DNA of 64,000 bases from positions 1 to 64,000 of the forward strand of contig NZ_CP077089.1 in assembly GCF_014268445.2 (NCBI RefSeq), given 5' to 3'. The position numbers were made by a program, and so were the translations under genes. Source of the DNA: Pseudomonas tensinigenes (lineage in GTDB: Bacteria; Pseudomonadota; Gammaproteobacteria; Pseudomonadales; Pseudomonadaceae). Numbering within the stretch: position 1 is the first letter of the stretch; each line of letters opens with the position of its first letter. The notes beneath the pieces are model-generated. The model did not search any database, was not told the DNA's origin, and was given only the letters and a program-made list of their open reading frames with translations. Of this stretch, positions 40,515 through 48,633 are shown piece by piece.

Positions 40515-41444
40515 ATGACCCTCACAGAATTACGCTACATCGTTACCCTCGCCCAAGAGCAGCATTTCGGCCACGCCGCCGAACGTTGCCACGTCAGCCA
40601 GCCGACCCTGTCGGTGGGCGTGAAAAAGCTTGAAGACGAACTCGGTGTGCTGATTTTCGAGCGCAGCAAAAGTGCCGTGCGCCTGACCCCGGTCGGCGAA
40701 GGCATCGTCGCCCAGGCGCAGAAAGTCCTCGAGCAAGCGCAAGGCATTCGCGAACTGGCCCAGGCCGGCAAGAACCAGCTGACCGCACCGCTGAAAGTCG
40801 GCGCGATCTACACCGTCGGCCCGTACCTGTTCCCGCACCTGATTCCGCAACTGCACCGGGTCGCCCCGCAGATGCCGTTGTACATCGAAGAAAACTTCAC
40901 CCACGTGCTGCGCGACAAACTGCGCAACGGCGAGCTCGACGCGATCATCATCGCCCTGCCGTTCAACGAAGCCGACGTGCTGACCCTGCCGCTGTACGAC
41001 GAGCCGTTCTACGTCCTGATGCCGGCCCAGCACCCGTGGACGCAAAAAGAAACCATCGACGCCGGCCTGCTCAACGACAAGAGCCTGCTGCTGCTCGGCG
41101 AAGGCCACTGCTTCCGCGACCAAGTGCTGGAAGCCTGCCCGACCCTGACCAAGGGCAACGACGGCGCCAAACACACCACGGTCGAATCCAGCTCGCTGGA
41201 AACCATTCGCCACATGGTCGCCTCCGGCCTGGGCATCTCGATCCTGCCGTTGTCGGCCGTCGACAGCCATCACTACGCTCCGGGCGTGATCGAAGTGCGC
41301 CCACTGTCGCCGCCGGTGCCGTTCCGCACCGTGGCCATTGCCTGGCGCGCGAGCTTCCCACGGCCGAAAGCCATCGAGATTCTCGCCGACTCCATTCGCC
41401 TGTGTTCGGTGGCCAAGCCAGCGGCACCGGTTACGGCCGGTTAA
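40515..41444 (+). CDS. oxyR: Hydrogen peroxide-sensing LysR regulator OxyR
   Basis: A 309-residue LysR-type activator. N-terminal helix-turn-helix MTLTELRYIVTLAQEQHFGHAAERCHVSQPTLSVGVKKLE. The redox pair Cys199 (GEGHCFRDQ) and Cys208 (EACP) falls at exactly the E. coli positions; they form a disulfide on peroxide exposure. Controls catalase and peroxidase genes elsewhere. recG starts 9 bases after the stop, as in P. aeruginosa. Confidence 0.96.
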   Translation: MTLTELRYIVTLAQEQHFGHAAERCHVSQPTLSVGVKKLEDELGVLIFERSKSAVRLTPVGEGIVAQAQKVLEQAQGIRELAQAGKNQLTAPLKVGAIYTVGPYLFPHLIPQLHRVAPQMPLYIEENFTHVLRDKLRNGELDAIIIALPFNEADVLTLPLYDEPFYVLMPAQHPWTQKETIDAGLLNDKSLLLLGEGHCFRDQVLEACPTLTKGNDGAKHTTVESSSLETIRHMVASGLGISILPLSAVDSHHYAPGVIEVRPLSPPVPFRTVAIAWRASFPRPKAIEILADSIRLCSVAKPAAPVTAG

Positions 41445-41453
41445 GCGAGCGTC

Positions 41454-43529
41454 ATGACGGAGCTGTCGCAAGTGTCGGTGACGGCACTCAAGGGTGTCGG
41501 CGAAGCCATGGCCGAGAAATTGGCCAAGGTCGGTCTGGAGAACCTGCAGGACGTGCTGTTTCACCTGCCGCTGCGCTATCAGGATCGCACCCGTGTGGTG
41601 CCGATCGGCGCGCTGCGACCGGGACAGGATGCCGTGGTCGAAGGCACCGTCAGCGGCGCCGACGTGGTCATGGGCCGCCGTCGCAGCCTCGTTGTGCGCT
41701 TGCAGGATGGCACCGGCGGTCTCAGCCTGCGCTTCTACCATTTCAGCAACGCGCAGAAAGAAGGCCTCAAGCGCGGCACGCGGGTTCGCTGTTACGGCGA
41801 GGCCCGGCCCGGCGCCTCAGGCCTGGAAATCTACCACCCGGAATACCGCGCCATTACTGGTGACGAACCGCCGCCAGTCGATGAAACCCTGACCCCGGTC
41901 TATCCGCTCACCGAAGGTCTGACCCAAGCGCGCCTTCGTCAGTTGTGCATGCAGACGTTGACCCTGCTCAAGCCCGACACCCTGCCCGACTGGCTGCCGA
42001 CCGAACTGGCGCGCGACTATCAATTGGCGCCGCTGGCCGACGCGATCCGCTACCTGCACAACCCGCCTGCCGATGCCGATGTCGACGAACTCGCCCTCGG
42101 TCATCACTGGGCGCAGCATCGTCTGGCTTTCGAAGAACTGCTGACCCATCAACTGTCGCAGCAACGTCTGCGCGAAAGCATGCGGTCGCTGCGCGCGCCA
42201 GCGATGCCGAAAGCGAAAAAGCTGCCGCCGAAATACCTGGCCAACCTCGGCTTCAACCCGACCGGCGCCCAACAGCGCGTCGGCAACGAAATCGCCTACG
42301 ACCTCAGCCAGCACGAACCGATGCTGCGGTTGATTCAGGGCGACGTCGGCGCGGGCAAAACCGTGGTCGCCGCCCTCGCCGCACTGCAAGCGCTGGAGGC
42401 CGGTTATCAGGTTGCGCTGATGGCGCCGACCGAGATTCTCGCCGAACAACACTTCATCACCTTCAAGCGCTGGCTCGAGCCGCTGGGCATTGAAGTCGCA
42501 TGGCTGGCCGGCAAGCTCAAGGGCAAGAACCGCGTTACCGCGCTGGAACAGATCGCCAGCGGCGCACCGATGGTGGTCGGCACTCACGCGCTGTTCCAGG
42601 ACGAAGTGCAGTTCAAGAATCTCGCGCTGGTGATCATCGACGAGCAGCACCGCTTCGGCGTACAGCAACGTCTGGCGCTGCGGCAGAAAGGCGTCGGCGG
42701 ACGCATGTGCCCGCACCAGTTGATCATGACCGCCACGCCGATTCCACGGACATTGGCGATGAGTGCCTACGCCGACCTCGACACCTCGATCCTCGACGAA
42801 CTGCCACCCGGACGAACGCCGGTTAACACCGTGCTGGTCACCGACACCCGCCGCGTCGAAGTCATCGAGCGCGTGCGCGGTGCCTGCGCCGAAGGCCGTC
42901 AGGCCTATTGGGTGTGCACGCTGATTGAAGAATCCGAAGAGCTGACCTGCCAGGCCGCCGAAACCACGTTTGAAGACCTCACCCTCGCCCTCGGCGAGCT
43001 GAAAGTCGGGCTGATTCACGGGCGCATGAAGCCCGTCGAGAAGGCCGCCGTCATGGCCGAATTCAAGGCCGGCAACCTGCAACTGCTGGTCGCCACCACG
43101 GTGATCGAAGTCGGCGTCGACGTGCCCAACGCCAGCCTGATGATCATCGAAAACCCCGAGCGCCTCGGCCTCGCGCAACTGCACCAGCTGCGTGGCCGTG
43201 TCGGCCGGGGCAGCGCCGCCAGCCATTGCGTGCTGCTCTACCATCCGCCGCTGTCGCAGATCGGTCGCCAGCGCCTGGGCATCATGCGCGAGACCAACGA
43301 CGGTTTCGTCATCGCCGAAAAAGACCTCGAACTGCGCGGCCCCGGGGAAATGCTCGGCACCCGCCAGACCGGCCTGCTGCAATTCAAAGTCGCCGACCTG
43401 ATGCGCGACGCCGACCTGCTGCCCGCCGTCCGCGACGCCGCGCAAGCCTTGCTGGAACGCTGGCCAACCCACGTCAGCCCATTACTCGATCGCTGGTTGC
43501 GCCACGGGCAGCAATACGGCCAAGTGTGA
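41454..43529 (+). CDS. recG: ATP-dependent DNA helicase RecG
   Basis: A 691-residue branch-migrating helicase for replication fork and recombination intermediates. An N-terminal wedge/OB domain is followed by superfamily 2 motifs: GDVGAGKTVVAALA (near residue 300), DEQHRFGVQQR, TATPIPRTL and QLHQLRGRVGRG. Nine bases after oxyR, so probably co-transcribed and perhaps peroxide-responsive. Confidence 0.96.
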   Translation: MTELSQVSVTALKGVGEAMAEKLAKVGLENLQDVLFHLPLRYQDRTRVVPIGALRPGQDAVVEGTVSGADVVMGRRRSLVVRLQDGTGGLSLRFYHFSNAQKEGLKRGTRVRCYGEARPGASGLEIYHPEYRAITGDEPPPVDETLTPVYPLTEGLTQARLRQLCMQTLTLLKPDTLPDWLPTELARDYQLAPLADAIRYLHNPPADADVDELALGHHWAQHRLAFEELLTHQLSQQRLRESMRSLRAPAMPKAKKLPPKYLANLGFNPTGAQQRVGNEIAYDLSQHEPMLRLIQGDVGAGKTVVAALAALQALEAGYQVALMAPTEILAEQHFITFKRWLEPLGIEVAWLAGKLKGKNRVTALEQIASGAPMVVGTHALFQDEVQFKNLALVIIDEQHRFGVQQRLALRQKGVGGRMCPHQLIMTATPIPRTLAMSAYADLDTSILDELPPGRTPVNTVLVTDTRRVEVIERVRGACAEGRQAYWVCTLIEESEELTCQAAETTFEDLTLALGELKVGLIHGRMKPVEKAAVMAEFKAGNLQLLVATTVIEVGVDVPNASLMIIENPERLGLAQLHQLRGRVGRGSAASHCVLLYHPPLSQIGRQRLGIMRETNDGFVIAEKDLELRGPGEMLGTRQTGLLQFKVADLMRDADLLPAVRDAAQALLERWPTHVSPLLDRWLRHGQQYGQV

Positions 43530-43608
43530 GCACCGTCGCAGTTTCTGACAGATCGTTCTGATCAAGCTGGTTATACTCCTGCCATTGTTTCAAAAACGGA
43601 TACAGATC

Positions 43609-45009
43609 ATGACCGAAGCCGCTCTCGCCCCCGAATCCCCGCACGCGCCGTCTGTCATTCGGCTGCTGCTAGGCAAACTCGGGATCGCCTACGAAGAAGT
43701 GCTCGACCACCACGGCCTCAATGCATCGCGCAAGGTACAAGCCGTGTTGCTGGACGACGCCGTCGGCGCGCTGATGGTGCTGTTTCCGCAGAGCCAATTG
43801 CTCGACCTCAACCGCCTCGCCGAACTGACTGGCCGTCGCCTGACCGCCGTGTCCACCGAGCGCCTGGAAAAGATGCTCGGCAAACACAGCCTGAGCCTGC
43901 TGCCAGGCCTGCCGGCGCTGACCAGCTCGCCGTGCCTCTACGAAGAAAGCCTGCTGCGCGAGCCGAAGTTGCTGATCAACTCCGGCGAGCCGGGCCTGCT
44001 GCTGGAAATCGCCAGCGAAGACTTCAAGACCATGCTGACCAAGGCCAGCGCCGCCAACTTCGGCGAAGCCCTGAGCAGCATCCGCCCGAACCTCGACCGC
44101 CCGGACGATGACCGCGAGGAAATCACCCAGGCCGTGCAAGCGTTCACCGCGCGGCGCATTCAGCAACGGCTGGAAGCGACCATCGAGATTCCGCCGCTGG
44201 CCGAGACTGCGCAAAAAATCATCAAACTGCGCGTCGACCCTAACGCCACCATCGACGACATCACCGGCGTCGTCGAAACCGACCCGGCACTGGCCGCGCA
44301 AGTGGTGAGCTGGGCGGCGTCGCCGTACTACGCCTCGCCGGGCAAGATTCGTTCGGTGGAAGACGCGATCGTTCGCGTGCTCGGTTTTGATCTGGTGATC
44401 AACCTCGCGCTGGGCCTGGCCCTCGGCAAGACCCTGAGCCTGCCCAAAGACCACCCGCAACACACCACACCGTACTGGCAGCAGTCGATCTACACCGCCG
44501 CCGTCATCGAAGGCCTGACCCGCGCCATGCCGCGCGCCCAGCGCCCGGAAGCCGGCCTGACCTACTTGGCTGGCTTGCTGCACAACTTCGGTTACCTGCT
44601 GCTGGCCCACGTATTCCCGCCGCACTTCTCGCTGATCTGCCGCCACCTGGAGGTCAACCCGCACCTGTGCCACAGCTACATCGAGCAACACCTGCTCGGT
44701 ATCAGCCGCGAACAGATCGGCTCATGGCTGATGCGCTACTGGGACATGCCCGACGAACTGGCCACCGCCCTGCGCTTCCAGCACGACCCAAGCTATGACG
44801 GCGCCTACGCCGAATACCCGAACCTCGTCTGCCTGGCCGTGCGCCTGTTGCGCAGCCGCGGGATTGGCTCTGGGCCGGATGAAGACATCCCGGATGCGCT
44901 GCTTGAACGTGTGGGCCTGACCCGCGACAAGGCCAACGACGTCGTCAGCAAAGTCCTCGAAGCCGAAGTCCTGCTGCGTGAACTGGCCTCGCAGTTCAGC
45001 CAGGCCTAA
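43609..45009 (+). CDS. YbaK-like and HDOD fusion signalling protein
   Basis: A 466-residue two-domain protein. The N-terminal part (about 10-160) resembles YbaK/aminoacyl-tRNA-deacylase domains. The C-terminal part (about 190-400) is an HDOD domain (IEIPPLAETAQKIIKLRVDP, AGLLHNFGYLLLAHVFP), a signalling module related to HD phosphohydrolases. Residues that look like a partial HD motif are seen at LLHNFG, not HD, so phosphohydrolase activity is unlikely. It corresponds to the HDOD gene after recG in P. aeruginosa. ATG 43609 is chosen within a frame open from 43585. Confidence 0.88.
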   Translation: MTEAALAPESPHAPSVIRLLLGKLGIAYEEVLDHHGLNASRKVQAVLLDDAVGALMVLFPQSQLLDLNRLAELTGRRLTAVSTERLEKMLGKHSLSLLPGLPALTSSPCLYEESLLREPKLLINSGEPGLLLEIASEDFKTMLTKASAANFGEALSSIRPNLDRPDDDREEITQAVQAFTARRIQQRLEATIEIPPLAETAQKIIKLRVDPNATIDDITGVVETDPALAAQVVSWAASPYYASPGKIRSVEDAIVRVLGFDLVINLALGLALGKTLSLPKDHPQHTTPYWQQSIYTAAVIEGLTRAMPRAQRPEAGLTYLAGLLHNFGYLLLAHVFPPHFSLICRHLEVNPHLCHSYIEQHLLGISREQIGSWLMRYWDMPDELATALRFQHDPSYDGAYAEYPNLVCLAVRLLRSRGIGSGPDEDIPDALLERVGLTRDKANDVVSKVLEAEVLLRELASQFSQA

Positions 45010-45049
45010 AACGAAACAGGCCCGCTCCCCAAGGATCACCAAAATCCCT

Positions 45050-45072
45050 GTGGGAGCGAGCCTGCTCGCGAA
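45050..45072. repeat. Solo REP element
   Basis: A single REP core (TGTGGGAGCGAGCCTGCTCG) with no inverted partner nearby, unlike the six doublets in the window. Confidence 0.85.
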
Positions 45073-45101
45073 GAATCCAACTCGGTCTACCAGACCGCCC
45101 C

Positions 45102-45153
45102 TGATCGTTCCGACGCTCCGCGTGGGAATGCATCCCGTGACGCTCCGCGTCAC
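45102..45153. repeat. ERIC-like repeat, copy 1
   Basis: TGATCGTTCC..CGTGGGAATGCATCCC..GACGCTCCGCGTCAC, with a nested hairpin. The second copy in the same orientation is at 45686-45740; together they flank the SCP2-like gene. Confidence 0.8.
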
Positions 45154-45160
45154 CAAAGGC

Positions 45161-45544
45161 TCAAGCCTTAGGCTTAGCCTTCCTCGGCACCAAATACTTC
45201 ATCAACCCCTGAAACCACATCACCAGCGCCGGATTGCCCTTGAGCTGGATCGACTTGTCCTGAATCCCCTGCATAAACGCCAACTGCTTGTTCTTCGCCT
45301 GCATCGTGGCAAAGCCATAACCGGCATCTTTAAACGCAATCGCAAACGCCGGCTCCGCCACCACGCCAGACTTACTGGTGATGCGCTGATCCTTGACCAC
45401 GAAATGCCGCGCCACTTTCCCGTCCAGCGTCTGCAGCTGAAACACCAGATCCTTGTCACCCAACTGCTGCTGGAACGCAGGATTTGTCCGGCTGGCCTTA
45501 CCCATCAACAAACCCATCATCCACAGAAGAAAACGAAATTTCAT
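45161..45544 (-). CDS. SCP2 sterol-binding domain-like protein
   Basis: A 127-residue protein with SCP2-like composition and the segment VVAEPAFAIAFKDAGYGFATM. A short hydrophobic N-terminus (FRFLLWMMGLLMG) could be a membrane anchor. ATG 45544 has GAGG eight bases upstream; the GTG at 45550 is too close to it. Function unknown. It sits alone between two ERIC-like repeats. Confidence 0.7.
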   Translation of the reverse strand: MKFRFLLWMMGLLMGKASRTNPAFQQQLGDKDLVFQLQTLDGKVARHFVVKDQRITSKSGVVAEPAFAIAFKDAGYGFATMQAKNKQLAFMQGIQDKSIQLKGNPALVMWFQGLMKYLVPRKAKPKA

Positions 45545-45685
45545 GCGCACAGCCTCAAAAGGAAAATGAACGGCCGGGGCAGTGTAAGGGATTCGGACGA
45601 TAACGCCAGTATCTGACTCTATTGGAAGAGGATGCAGACCATTTCCCGCACGATGACCGCCAAGTCACGATTCAGCGCTCGCCCA

Positions 45686-45740
45686 CTGATCGTTCCCCCG
45701 CTGCGCGTGGGAATGCATCCCGAGACGCTCCGCGTCTCAC
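45686..45740. repeat. ERIC-like repeat, copy 2
   Basis: The same text as copy 1 at 45102 with a few changes and the variant inner hairpin GAGACGCTCCGCGTCTC. Followed at 45775 by a solo type-B REP. Confidence 0.8.
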
Positions 45741-45774
45741 CACTCACCTTTCCTACACCTGTTGAAACACATCC

Positions 45775-45812
45775 CTGTAGGAGTTGGCGAAGCCTGCGAT
45801 CTTTTGATCTTC
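45775..45812. repeat. Solo type-B REP element
   Basis: CTGTAGGAGTTGGCGAAGCC continuing to TGCGATCTTTTGATCTT, one half of the doublets at 15411, 24382 and 40337. A truncated partner may be TTCCTACACC near 45750. Confidence 0.75.
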
Positions 45813-45897
45813 CGCCCCGCGAATCTATGGGAAATTTCCTGCAAAGTGCGGGGCTGTCCATGAACTAGGCGAGTTGGTGCGGTGGGGATAGGCTCTG

Positions 45898-46074
45898 TGG
45901 GTCGCCGCAAAATCGGTGACTCGGACGTGCAAGTCCAGACTCGTCATGCATTCAGTTATGGCTATTCGCCGAGTGTTTTCCTATGCTCGCGAACTGTTAT
46001 GGCGGCTGTGTATGGGAGGCCTTCGGGTCTGCCGGTTTCCGAGTCCGGTCTTGCACACCTATACACAGCTGCCA
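45898..46074 (+). ncRNA. Structured leader RNA upstream of the DUF6124-like gene
   Basis: A strongly folded stretch read from the sequence. A 7-bp hairpin GTCGCCG/CGGTGAC (45901-45907 with 45914-45920) is followed by GGAC/GTCC (45923-45926 with 45933-45936), whose loop GTGCAA is exactly complementary to TTGCAC at 46051-46056. Then a 16-bp stem (46001-46016 with 46058-46073; all pairs form, two G-U) encloses a small hairpin capped by C(UUCG)G (46017-46030) and the segment TTTCCGAGT (46036-46044). That segment is the exact complement of ACTCGGAAA at 46111-46119, which holds the GGA Shine-Dalgarno of the next gene. The same ACTCGGA occurs at 45919-45925, so it could compete. The layout recalls phage P1 c4 antisense RNA or a riboswitch; this is inference. 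Confidence 0.55.
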
Positions 46075-46110
46075 CCCTTTCGAAGCAAGCGAAACGGTGT
46101 TGGCTCCATA

Positions 46111-46119
46111 ACTCGGAAA
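46111..46119 (+). promoter_or_regulatory. Sequestrable ribosome-binding site of the DUF6124-like gene
   Basis: ACTCGGAAA contains GGA with 8 bases to the ATG at 46126, and is fully complementary over 9 bases to TTTCCGAGT inside the upstream RNA stem. Confidence 0.5.
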
Positions 46120-46125
46120 ATACCT

Positions 46126-46497
46126 ATGATCAAACCAACACCCAATCCCCCAGAAAACCCGGATATTTCGCCCTACGAATCTCTGGAATCAAAGAAATTC
46201 CACGAAGCCGCCGAGCGCGCCCTCGACCACCATTTCAAACCAGCCGTCGAACCACACCCCAAACGTGAGAACGGCCTCTTCAAACTCTCCCCCGGCACCG
46301 ACGCCGAAGCCCTCATGGCCAACGCCTCCGAAGATCTCCTGTCCATCAGCGTCATCGCCTGCGACCTCGCCGACGACCTCCACGGCTCCCGCCGCTCGGT
46401 GGCGCTGGCCCTGAGCAGAATGGCGGACGGCGTGAGATTGATGGTCGAAGGGACGCTCGATCAGATTGAAGTGCGAAGCGTGGCGGCCAAGCCGTAG
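46126..46497 (+). CDS. DUF6124-like protein
   Basis: A 123-residue soluble protein with a proline-rich N-terminus (MIKPTPNPPENPDISPYESL), then a helical region with NASEDLLSISVIACDLADD and GSRRSVALALSRMADGVRLMVEGTLDQIE. This resembles a family common in Pseudomonas and known to me as DUF6124; function unknown. The frame is open from 45916 across the structured RNA; ATG 46126 is the family's usual start. Its translation may be controlled by the upstream RNA. A hairpin terminator follows at 46514. Confidence 0.8.
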   Translation: MIKPTPNPPENPDISPYESLESKKFHEAAERALDHHFKPAVEPHPKRENGLFKLSPGTDAEALMANASEDLLSISVIACDLADDLHGSRRSVALALSRMADGVRLMVEGTLDQIEVRSVAAKP

Positions 46498-46513
46498 CGG
46501 GATTTGCGGATGA

Positions 46514-46541
46514 AAAAAGGGGACGTTAAGTCCCCTTTCTG
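46514..46541 (+). terminator. Terminator after the DUF6124-like gene
   Basis: AAAAAAGGGGAC, GTTAA, GTCCCCTTTC: a 6-bp GC stem with A/T flanks, 17 bases past the stop. Confidence 0.8.
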
Positions 46542-46567
46542 CAACTGCCTGTAAAAGTCCAGGCACA

Positions 46568-46596
46568 AAAAAACTGCCAATCACGGCAGCTTTATT
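46568..46596 (-). terminator. Terminator of the small minus-strand gene
   Basis: On the minus strand GCTGCC, GTGATT, GGCAGT is followed by a run of T; it lies just past the stop of the 53-residue gene. Confidence 0.75.
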
Positions 46597-46612
46597 GAGA
46601 ATCCGAAAACCT

Positions 46613-46774
46613 TCAGCCAGCCAGTCGACCGACAGGCTCGAAATCACTGCCATTGGACAGAGCAACATCCAGAAAGCGGCTGCGCTTACCAGAACGCTTG
46701 GCCAAAGCTTCACGAGCTTCGGCCTGGAACCGGGCAGCCATCATCGGCTTTGGTTCATGTTTGGACTTTTTCAT
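46613..46774 (-). CDS. Small hypothetical protein
   Basis: A 53-residue basic protein (MKKSKHEPKPMMAARFQAEA then REALAKRSGKRSRFLDVALS). No signal peptide or membrane segment. ATG 46774 is preceded by GAGAGG, and a terminator follows the stop, so it looks real though unrecognised. Convergent with the DUF6124-like gene. Confidence 0.6.
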   Translation of the reverse strand: MKKSKHEPKPMMAARFQAEAREALAKRSGKRSRFLDVALSNGSDFEPVGRLAG

Positions 46775-47054
46775 GGAAACCTCTCGGGTCTCGTAATTTG
46801 ACTGGATCGCCCTGTCTGGCGGCGCCACCCGCCCCTTTGATTCTTGGGCATGGATAATCAATGGCGATTTTGAAGGTCGAGAGAGTAGCGATATTTGAAA
46901 GCTCTTGAATAGCAGCCGGAAACACCCCGACATTGATTATCTGATCGAAGCAAACCGCAGGTTCTATCCCTGTCGCTGACTCATCACGCATCGGCGAGAC
47001 GAGATTTACTGCCCATAAAGGGAGGTTAAGTCCCCTTCCCGAATATTCCCCGCC
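46775..47054. other. Gene-free spacer
   Basis: No supported gene. A 78-codon minus-strand frame covers much of it without an RBS or recognisable product. GGTTAAGTCCCCTT at 47025-47038 echoes GTTAAGTCCCCTT in the terminator at 46514-46541. Confidence 0.4.
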
Positions 47055-47495
47055 TCACCATTGGCAACCTGTTTCAGGTTTCGAATCCATGTTGTAATCG
47101 TTTTCAAACGAATACTTCTTTGCGGATTTGTAATTCGTATACGACATCGCATCAACCCGGCCACCCTGAGTAACCATCTGATACTCACCTGTCAGTGCGC
47201 CATCAACTACTTCAACCCAAGTGGTCGTGTACTGGTAGGGCCGGCCATACACGAGTTCTTCTTGTTCAGTATTGCGATGAACCAGAGTGATGGCCTTCTT
47301 CGACTTGCTGTACTTGACGCCAGCACCGCTCCACTTGGCGACAGAATCGTAATAGGTTCTGAACTCAAAATTTATGGGCTTGCCTTCGTGAGAGCGGAAG
47401 CAAAAAACCTCGGTCGTGACCTCGCTATGCGCCGCCAGAGGAACGAAAACGAGCAACGCGGAAAACAATGCAGACGAAAATTTCAAACCGAACAT
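47055..47495 (-). CDS. Secreted hypothetical protein, paralog of the gene at 56242
   Basis: A 146-residue protein with a signal peptide (about 1-25, ending LAAHSE). The mature part shares long stretches with the product of 56242-56667: TTE.(F/L)CF, F(E/F).RTYYD, KWSG, TW.EVV(D/N)G, TG.Y..(V/M)TQG, MSYT, and a C-terminal GC(Q/K)W. Two cysteines (near the mature N-terminus and at the C-terminus) may pair. Function unknown; the periplasm is the likely location. The ATG is preceded directly by AAAGGA with no usual spacing. A candidate T6SS-associated accessory or immunity protein by context only. Confidence 0.7.
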   Translation of the reverse strand: MFGLKFSSALFSALLVFVPLAAHSEVTTEVFCFRSHEGKPINFEFRTYYDSVAKWSGAGVKYSKSKKAITLVHRNTEQEELVYGRPYQYTTTWVEVVDGALTGEYQMVTQGGRVDAMSYTNYKSAKKYSFENDYNMDSKPETGCQW

Positions 47496-47553
47496 TCCTT
47501 TAGCGGTTCATGGGTAATAAAAAACATGCTTTCAGCAACTCACCGAGCGCTGG

Positions 47554-48633
47554 TCACGCCTCGGGCGCCACAGCGCTGCGCTCAACCACCCTCGCCGGGA
47601 TCTTCGAAGCCTTTCCCGCTTCCGACATACGCGATGCGTATTGCTTGTACGCCGGCACTGCTCGCTCTTTATCGTTCATAGCCCAATAGCTATCTGCGAG
47701 ATTCAGGTAAGCCACCGTCCGCTCTGGGTTGTGTGCAATTACCGCATTCAACAGTTCAATGGACTCTACGTAGTAACCCGCTTCGCCGAGTAGAAAACCT
47801 AGGTCGTTGGACCAGCCGGGACGCTGCGGGTAGTAGTACTTTGCGGCGATATAGCTATCCGGGGGACAAGTGTCATGTGAACCACCACCCATCAACGCGT
47901 AGCTCATCGTATCCTTGAAGGAAGAGTCATAACCCTTTCGGTAGGCTGCCAGCGCCATATCCAGCAGATCAGCTGAATCGACGGTCATCAATTTCTTTCT
48001 AACGCCCTCAATACTGCCAGTACGAGCAACCTGCAGCTTCTGCAGCGCCTCACGCCCATCGAAAGAGGCGAGAGTGATCGGGCCCAATGTCTGCACCGGC
48101 AACTCCACTACGCTGACAAGCGACCGATCACAGGAGTCGTTGTTCGCCACTTCCAGCAGAGCTTTCAGCTCAAACTGCTTTGAACCTCTGTTGAAGGCGA
48201 ACAACAGGTTGAAGTTGTAAACCGCGTTATCTTCTTCGCTGGTTACCAGCGCGATGTAATCCCCTGCCTCAACGAACGGCTGCTTGACCACAGCTTCCTC
48301 AGCCTGCGGATCAATGACAGTCATGACGCCAGGGCGACCTTTGAGTACATGGACGCTGAAGACACCCTGAAGAGCGGACGAGTACTGACTCTTGATCAGA
48401 GGCAGCGCCTTCGACGTATCGAGCAAAATTTCCTCATTACGTGCCTGCACCGGCGCGATCAACAACCGATTGGAGGCCTCGTCCGCATCCCCTGTCAGAA
48501 CAAATACCTTTTGCCGTGATGCATCACCCAGCAAGCTAGCCGGAATTTCCTTCAGGACTTGTGGGGCAGCGAGTGCGTATGAAGTGGTTAGCAGCCCAAG
48601 GCTCAACACGATAAAGCGGAAGAACATATTCAC
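47554..48633 (-). CDS. Secreted TPR-containing hypothetical protein
   Basis: A 359-residue protein with a signal peptide (FFRFIVLSLGLLTTSYALAA) and C-terminal TPR-like repeats (YYVESIELLNAVIAHNPERT, VAYLNLADSYWAMNDKERAV). It starts with GTG at 48633, which overlaps the stop of the broken gene upstream by 4 bases (GTGA) and has AGGGA at correct spacing; ATG 48627 is an alternative. The C-terminal segment ERAVPAYKQYASRMSEAGKA is matched by the remnant at 48630-48810, implying an earlier tandem copy. Function unknown. Confidence 0.72.
   Translation of the reverse strand: MNMFFRFIVLSLGLLTTSYALAAPQVLKEIPASLLGDASRQKVFVLTGDADEASNRLLIAPVQARNEEILLDTSKALPLIKSQYSSALQGVFSVHVLKGRPGVMTVIDPQAEEAVVKQPFVEAGDYIALVTSEEDNAVYNFNLLFAFNRGSKQFELKALLEVANNDSCDRSLVSVVELPVQTLGPITLASFDGREALQKLQVARTGSIEGVRKKLMTVDSADLLDMALAAYRKGYDSSFKDTMSYALMGGGSHDTCPPDSYIAAKYYYPQRPGWSNDLGFLLGEAGYYVESIELLNAVIAHNPERTVAYLNLADSYWAMNDKERAVPAYKQYASRMSEAGKASKIPARVVERSAVAPEA

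Noticed and set aside
41817..43472. 551-codon minus-strand frame over recG
   Set aside because: Antisense shadow of recG; no RBS or domain.
46945..46985. tRNA-like text CGCAGGTTCTATCCCTGTCG resembling a T-arm
   Set aside because: No matching acceptor, D or anticodon arms could be built around it, so it is probably chance and not a tRNA or attachment site.
46755..46991. 78-codon minus-strand frame overlapping the small basic gene start
   Set aside because: No RBS or family. It overlaps the better-supported 53-residue gene.
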